Assembly (NCBI GenBank): GCA_937895345.1
Contig: CALAWP010000058.1
Location: forward strand, 62,001 to 126,000
Origin: an uncultured Paenibacillus sp.
Lineage (GTDB): Bacteria > Bacillota > Bacilli > Paenibacillales > Paenibacillaceae
Direction of reading: 5' to 3'
Length of the DNA: 64,000 nucleotides
Positions 60,796 to 64,000 of this stretch are shown one piece after another. A program made the translations under genes and the position numbers. The notes under the pieces are model-generated. The model was not told the DNA's origin and ran no database searches. It saw nothing but the letters and a program-made list of their open reading frames with translations. Within the stretch, counting starts at the first letter, position 1; every line of letters starts with the position of its first letter.

Positions 60796-61287
60796 ATGAG
60801 TTTTAAAGTGTTGGTTATCGGTTTATATATTATGTTGATCTATTGGCTGTCGCTTCATTTTGCGTTTTTGGACACGCTGTTTTTTCCGACTTTGGGCGCG
60901 TTCAGCTTTTTGTTTGTATCGCGTTCGTTCCGCTATGCGGAATTAAGCAAAATCACATGGGGCGCTTTCGTTTCTTCGATGGTCGGCACCGCTTTGTTTG
61001 CGGTATATCCCGGCTCCGTCTCGTTGTTGGCGAACGTGCTCATTACGATCTGGATGATTAACCGGTTCAAATGGAACGCTCCGCCGATTGTGGCGGTATC
61101 GCTTATTCCGTTTTTTTCGCAAACCGACCGTCTGTGGCTCATCCCGTTGTCCGTGTGCGCGGCCTTGCTTGGGCTGATCGCGTTTCTGTACGCGGCGGAG
61201 CGGTTAGAAAGGCGGTGGCCGCAGCTCGCGCCGGCATGGAAAACCCGATCGGCAGCAGAAGCGGACAAGCTGGACATTGCCGGTTAG
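60796..61287 (+). CDS. Small integral membrane protein, HPP-like
   Basis: 163 residues with five hydrophobic segments and a charged C-terminal tail. It begins SFKVLVIGLYIMLIYWLSLHFAF and contains FPTLGAFSFLFVSRSF and NAPPIVAVSLIPFF, which resemble the HPP membrane family. I cannot assign a function. ATG 60796 was taken, though the purine-rich AAAGGA is 14 bases away; TTG 60784 is the alternative. Independent promoter and terminator. Confidence 0.7.
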   Translation: MSFKVLVIGLYIMLIYWLSLHFAFLDTLFFPTLGAFSFLFVSRSFRYAELSKITWGAFVSSMVGTALFAVYPGSVSLLANVLITIWMINRFKWNAPPIVAVSLIPFFSQTDRLWLIPLSVCAALLGLIAFLYAAERLERRWPQLAPAWKTRSAAEADKLDIAG

Positions 61288-61351
61288 CGTGGTCCGCCTA
61301 TTCGAACGCTTTTGCAAGCTGAAGACGCCGGTCCCGCTCGAGCCAAACGAC

Positions 61352-61395
61352 AAAAAGCTCTCCGCCCGTGGCAACGGGCAGAAGAGCTTTTATTT
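61352..61395. terminator. Bidirectional intrinsic terminator
   Basis: AAAAAGCTCT, GCCCGT, loop, ACGGGC, AGAGCTTTT, with T-rich ends both ways. It separates the rightward gene at 60796 from the leftward tat genes. Confidence 0.8.
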
Positions 61396-61400
61396 ACATT

Positions 61401-61440
61401 ACGCCTCCAACGGACGGCGTCATCCATTCGTTTACGCTTG
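61401..61440 (+). repeat. Short dispersed repeat, copy 2
   Basis: ACGCCTCCAACGGACGGCGT followed by CATCCATTCGTTTACGCTTG; similar to 14343-14377, and again next to a terminator. Confidence 0.45.
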
Positions 61441-61467
61441 TTGCCGTCTTTATAGGCCGGCGGGCGG

Positions 61468-61680
61468 CTAAGGCAGCTTTTTCAAATCGTCCTTTGCGTC
61501 GGCGAGGGCAGCGGAAGCGGGGGTTGGATCCTCTTCTACAATGCCTCTCGTCGAGCTGCGGAATTCGCGGAGCGTGTCGCCGAAGGCGCGTCCCAGCAGC
61601 GGGAGCTTGGCCGGACCGAATACGATCAGCGCGATCAGCAAAATAACAATTAACCCGGAAACGCCGATGTTGTTGAACAT
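61468..61680 (-). CDS. tatA: Twin-arginine translocase subunit TatA
   Basis: 70 residues: a short N-terminal region, one helix (GLIVILLIALIVFGP) with the conserved FGPAKLPLLGRAFGDTLREFR of the TatA/E family, then a charged tail. TatA forms the pore for folded proteins. ATG 61680 follows AAAGGAGAA. It lies 18 bases after tatC in the same direction. The Tat-signal protein at 58031 is the obvious local substrate. Confidence 0.92.
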   Translation of the reverse strand: MFNNIGVSGLIVILLIALIVFGPAKLPLLGRAFGDTLREFRSSTRGIVEEDPTPASAALADAKDDLKKLP

Positions 61681-61698
61681 GCCATCATTCTCCTTTGC

Positions 61699-62433
61699 TC
61701 ATGTAGTGGGGGAAGGAAGAGCGGGCGCCGGCTTGGCGAACCGCCGCGAAACCAGCAGGCTGATTTCGAACAGCAGCAGCAGCGGAATCGTGACGGACAA
61801 ATGGGACACGAAGTCGGGCGGCGAAATGCAAGCTCCGACGACAGCCAGCCCGACATAGGCGTATTTGCGCGTCTGCTTGAGCCTGTCGGCCGTCAACAAA
61901 CCCAGCCGCGTCAAAAACAAAATAACGAGCGGCATCTCGAAGGCGACGCCGAGCGGAAACAGCACGCTGAACAGAAACGTGAAATACCGGTCGATGCCGT
62001 ACGTCTCCACCGCCCCGACGCTGTGGTTCATGTCGACCATAAACTGAAGCATCATCGGGAAGACGAGGAAATACCCGAACGCGATCCCGGCGGCAAACAG
62101 CAGGAAGGATAGCGGGACGTAAGCCAAAGCGCCCTTCGCTTCCGCGTCGGTCAAGCCGGGTCTGACGAATGCCCACACCTGATATAGGAGGACGGGAAGC
62201 GCCAGCAGCACCGCAAACAAAAAGGCGCAGCGCAAATAGACAAAGAGTCCGTCCGTAAAGGAGAACACGTTCCACTCCACGGACTCGGCGGACGGGGCGG
62301 ATTTGATATAGCGCAGCAGATGCGGAGCGGCGTACATGCCTCCGCACATGGCTGCCATAAACCAGCCGCCGGCGACGATCAGCCGTTTGCGCAGCTCCGT
62401 CAAGTGGCGGATGAAATCCTCTTGCACGTTCAC
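61699..62433 (-). CDS. tatC: Twin-arginine translocase subunit TatC
   Basis: 244 residues with six membrane helices. Family marks: FIRHLTELRKRLIVAGG at the N-terminus (signal-binding), YQVWAFVRPGLTDAEAK, and FGVAFEMP-like LGVAFEMPLVILFLTRLG. It recognises twin-arginine signals and recruits TatA. ATG 62433 follows GGAGG. With tatA only, this is the minimal Gram-positive Tat system. Confidence 0.93.
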   Translation of the reverse strand: MNVQEDFIRHLTELRKRLIVAGGWFMAAMCGGMYAAPHLLRYIKSAPSAESVEWNVFSFTDGLFVYLRCAFLFAVLLALPVLLYQVWAFVRPGLTDAEAKGALAYVPLSFLLFAAGIAFGYFLVFPMMLQFMVDMNHSVGAVETYGIDRYFTFLFSVLFPLGVAFEMPLVILFLTRLGLLTADRLKQTRKYAYVGLAVVGACISPPDFVSHLSVTIPLLLLFEISLLVSRRFAKPAPALPSPTT

Positions 62434-62636
62434 GTCAACGCCTCCTTCGGTTCAATCCCGCTCATGTTACAATTTCCCATTGCGTGTCTATAGGGTAACC
62501 GCCGTTCAGCCGCATTATTCATTCGCCGCCGCGGCATGGAAGGTGCCGGCGGCTTTCTCCGAATCCGCATAGAATGGAACCAATGGGGAATGGTAATAAC
62601 AGATTTCTCAATTGAATTCAGGAGGGACATGCAATA

Positions 62637-63014
62637 ATGAACGGCAAATGGATGCTGACGGCGGCGGCGCTGGCGTTAACGGCCGCCTTGGCCGCCTGCG
62701 GCGGCGGAAACGGCAATGGAGCGGAAACGGCGCCGCCCGCGGGCAATGCAGGCAATGGAGGCAACGGCAATGGCGGGGCGACGGTCGATACGGCGCAAGC
62801 GGAGTCGATTTACCAGAATAACTGCGTAGGCTGTCATGCAACCGACCTCGCCGGAGGGGTCGGCCCGAGTCTGCAGAAGGTCGGAGCCGAGATGTCGGCG
62901 GACGATATTCGAACGATTATCGCGAACGGCCAGAACGGCATGCCCGCCTTCAAAGACCGGCTGGCTAACGAGGATATCGACGCGCTGGCCGCTTGGCTGG
63001 CCACGATGAAATAA
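62637..63014 (+). CDS. Cytochrome c551-type lipoprotein
   Basis: 125 residues. Signal peptide with lipobox (ALAACGGG), a Gly/Asn-rich linker, then a small class-I cytochrome c: heme site CVGCH and axial Met in NGQNGMPAFKDRL. Membrane-tethered c551-type cytochromes in Bacillales carry electrons at the outer face. ATG 62637 follows GGAGGGAC. Its closeness to the Tat genes and the FAD dehydrogenase suggests an electron-transfer role with them; the link is inferred. Confidence 0.9.
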   Translation: MNGKWMLTAAALALTAALAACGGGNGNGAETAPPAGNAGNGGNGNGGATVDTAQAESIYQNNCVGCHATDLAGGVGPSLQKVGAEMSADDIRTIIANGQNGMPAFKDRLANEDIDALAAWLATMK

Positions 63015-63025
63015 CGAACGGATCG

Positions 63026-63065
63026 GAGCGGCGTCCGGGGAATTCCCGAGAGGCCGCTCTTTTGT
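63026..63065 (+). terminator. Intrinsic terminator after the cytochrome gene
   Basis: GAGCGGC and GCCGCTC enclose the small palindrome CGGGGAATTCCCG, followed by TTTTG. Confidence 0.75.
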
Positions 63066-63098
63066 TTACCGGACAAAGAGCGTAACGAAACTTTCGTA

Positions 63099-63128
63099 TT
63101 GACCGATCCAATAACTTCGAGCTATAAT
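63099..63128 (+). promoter_or_regulatory. Predicted sigma-A promoter of the last gene
   Basis: TTGACC (63099-63104), 18 bases, TATAAT (63123-63128), about 110 bases before the start at 63241. Confidence 0.6.
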
Positions 63129-63240
63129 GAAATGGGTTTCATGAAAGCCTTTACATAATTCGCGGGGGAGGGCAGGACGAAGATCTTTTGCTGCAGTTCA
63201 TTATTTTCATTTTTATTCATGAAGGGGAGCGTGCTGAACC

Positions 63241-64000
63241 GTGAAACAGATCACAAAGAAGAAACCGATGTGGCTTATTTTATTGACGTCCGTCATGCTG
63301 TTTGTAACCGCATGCAGCGGCAACGGCGGCAACAGCGGCGGCAACGGCACTAAGCAGCCAACGCAATCGCCGGCCGCGACGGAGGAAGCGCCGGCTGCGA
63401 CCGAAGCGCCGGCCGCCGATTTGGGCGGAAGAGAAATCCGCATTTCGCACTGGTGGGATGCAACGCCGGTCGGCGATTCCGAAGCGGATGAACTGGCCCG
63501 CGAACGAATTAAAGCCGTAGAGGAAAAATATAACGTCAAAATTACGTATGTAGATACCGAATATTGGTCCACGCCGGAAAAGCTGTCCTCTTCCGTCATG
63601 GCCAACGATCCGTTTGCGGAAATCGTCCGCCTGCCGGACGGCTTTATTTGGGGCTTGATGCAAGGCGGCTTCCTGACGCCGCTTGAGGATTACCTTCTTG
63701 ATACGCGCATCGATCCGGACGTTGTCGAAGCGATGAAGTTCGGCGGCGACCATGTATTCGGACTGGAAAGCTGGTACAACCCGAACGACAGCGGCATGTA
63801 CTACAACAAGCGCATCTTCAAGGAAGCCGGTCTGAAGGATCCTCAGCAGCTGATGGACGAGGACAACTGGAACTGGAACACGATGCTCGATGCGGCCAAG
63901 AAGCTGACCGTCGACAACAACGGCGACGGAAAACCCGATCAATACGGTCTGGCCGGCGCGCATTACATCTTCTCGGAGCTGCTGATCGCCAGCAACGGCG
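63241..64000 (+). CDS. Sugar ABC transporter substrate-binding lipoprotein (5' part, runs off the right edge)
   Basis: About 253 residues are present. Signal peptide with lipobox (LFVTACSGN), a Gly/Pro/Ala/Thr-rich linker, then the start of a family-1 sugar-binding domain (LGGREIRISHWWDATPVGDSEADELARERIKAVEEKYNVKITYVDTE). KKLTVDNNGDGKPDQYGL carries an EF-hand-like loop often found in these proteins. GTG 63241 follows AGGGGAG. The rest of the gene and its permeases should lie to the right. Confidence 0.9.
   Translation, partial: MKQITKKKPMWLILLTSVMLFVTACSGNGGNSGGNGTKQPTQSPAATEEAPAATEAPAADLGGREIRISHWWDATPVGDSEADELARERIKAVEEKYNVKITYVDTEYWSTPEKLSSSVMANDPFAEIVRLPDGFIWGLMQGGFLTPLEDYLLDTRIDPDVVEAMKFGGDHVFGLESWYNPNDSGMYYNKRIFKEAGLKDPQQLMDEDNWNWNTMLDAAKKLTVDNNGDGKPDQYGLAGAHYIFSELLIASNG

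Overview
The window looks like a chromosomal segment of a high-GC, spore-forming Paenibacillaceae bacterium (Paenibacillus or Cohnella type). The signs are a cyclodextrin glucanotransferase, S-layer-homology surface proteins, large AraC regulators fused to membrane sensors, several ABC sugar importers without their own ATPase, a YhcN-like sporulation lipoprotein, a BmrCD-type exporter and strong AGGAGG ribosome binding sites. There is no phage, transposase, rRNA operon or CRISPR array.

Layout. 1-980: 5' part of a leftward cyclodextrin glucanotransferase gene with a long leader (promoter, intrinsic terminator, possible leader ORF, cre-like site). 1264-6216: a compact operon of a broken esterase, a BtrH-like acyltransferase fused to an acyl carrier protein, an acyl-AMP ligase and a PhyH-type oxygenase, which looks like a small undescribed acylation pathway. 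6439-7863: VOC protein, a 32-codon ORF and a radical SAM/SPASM protein. 8008-11027: a frameshifted SLH surface protein. 11289-21133: DinB protein, then a membrane AraC regulator followed by a sugar-import operon (binding protein, two permeases, MFS, an unrecognised probable carbohydrate-active protein). 21276-26057: DoxX protein and a modular cell-wall GH18 chitinase. 26058-27180: gene-poor stretch with degenerate repeats and an acetyltransferase remnant. 27181-30977: heterodimeric ABC exporter (bmrC/bmrD type). 31009-32422: AraC regulator and YjbQ.

32615-51872 is an arabinan/arabinoside utilisation locus: GH51 arabinofuranosidase, then a 14 kb operon with two binding proteins (one fused to carbohydrate-binding-like modules), two permease pairs, an NHL-TPR membrane protein, a YIP1-like membrane protein, a large DUF5696-like protein and a GH43 lipoprotein. 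Import ATPases must come from elsewhere, as expected for MsmX-type shared ATPases.

52059-64000: esterase plus a PadR regulator with a histidine/glycine-rich duplicated extension and a clear palindromic operator; an intergenic 52-bp repeat array; gluQRS beside a tRNA-Asp gene, whose product is its expected substrate; small lipoproteins; a 16-bp minisatellite; a Tat-exported FAD dehydrogenase pair (gluconate dehydrogenase type), TatA/TatC and a c551-type cytochrome, which together suggest a periplasmic-side oxidation chain; and the start of another sugar-binding lipoprotein.

Two genes carry single frameshifts (near 1815-1835 and near 10480); the second lies in a run of C and may be a sequencing error. 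All functions come from reading the translated sequence and family knowledge; no database search was possible.
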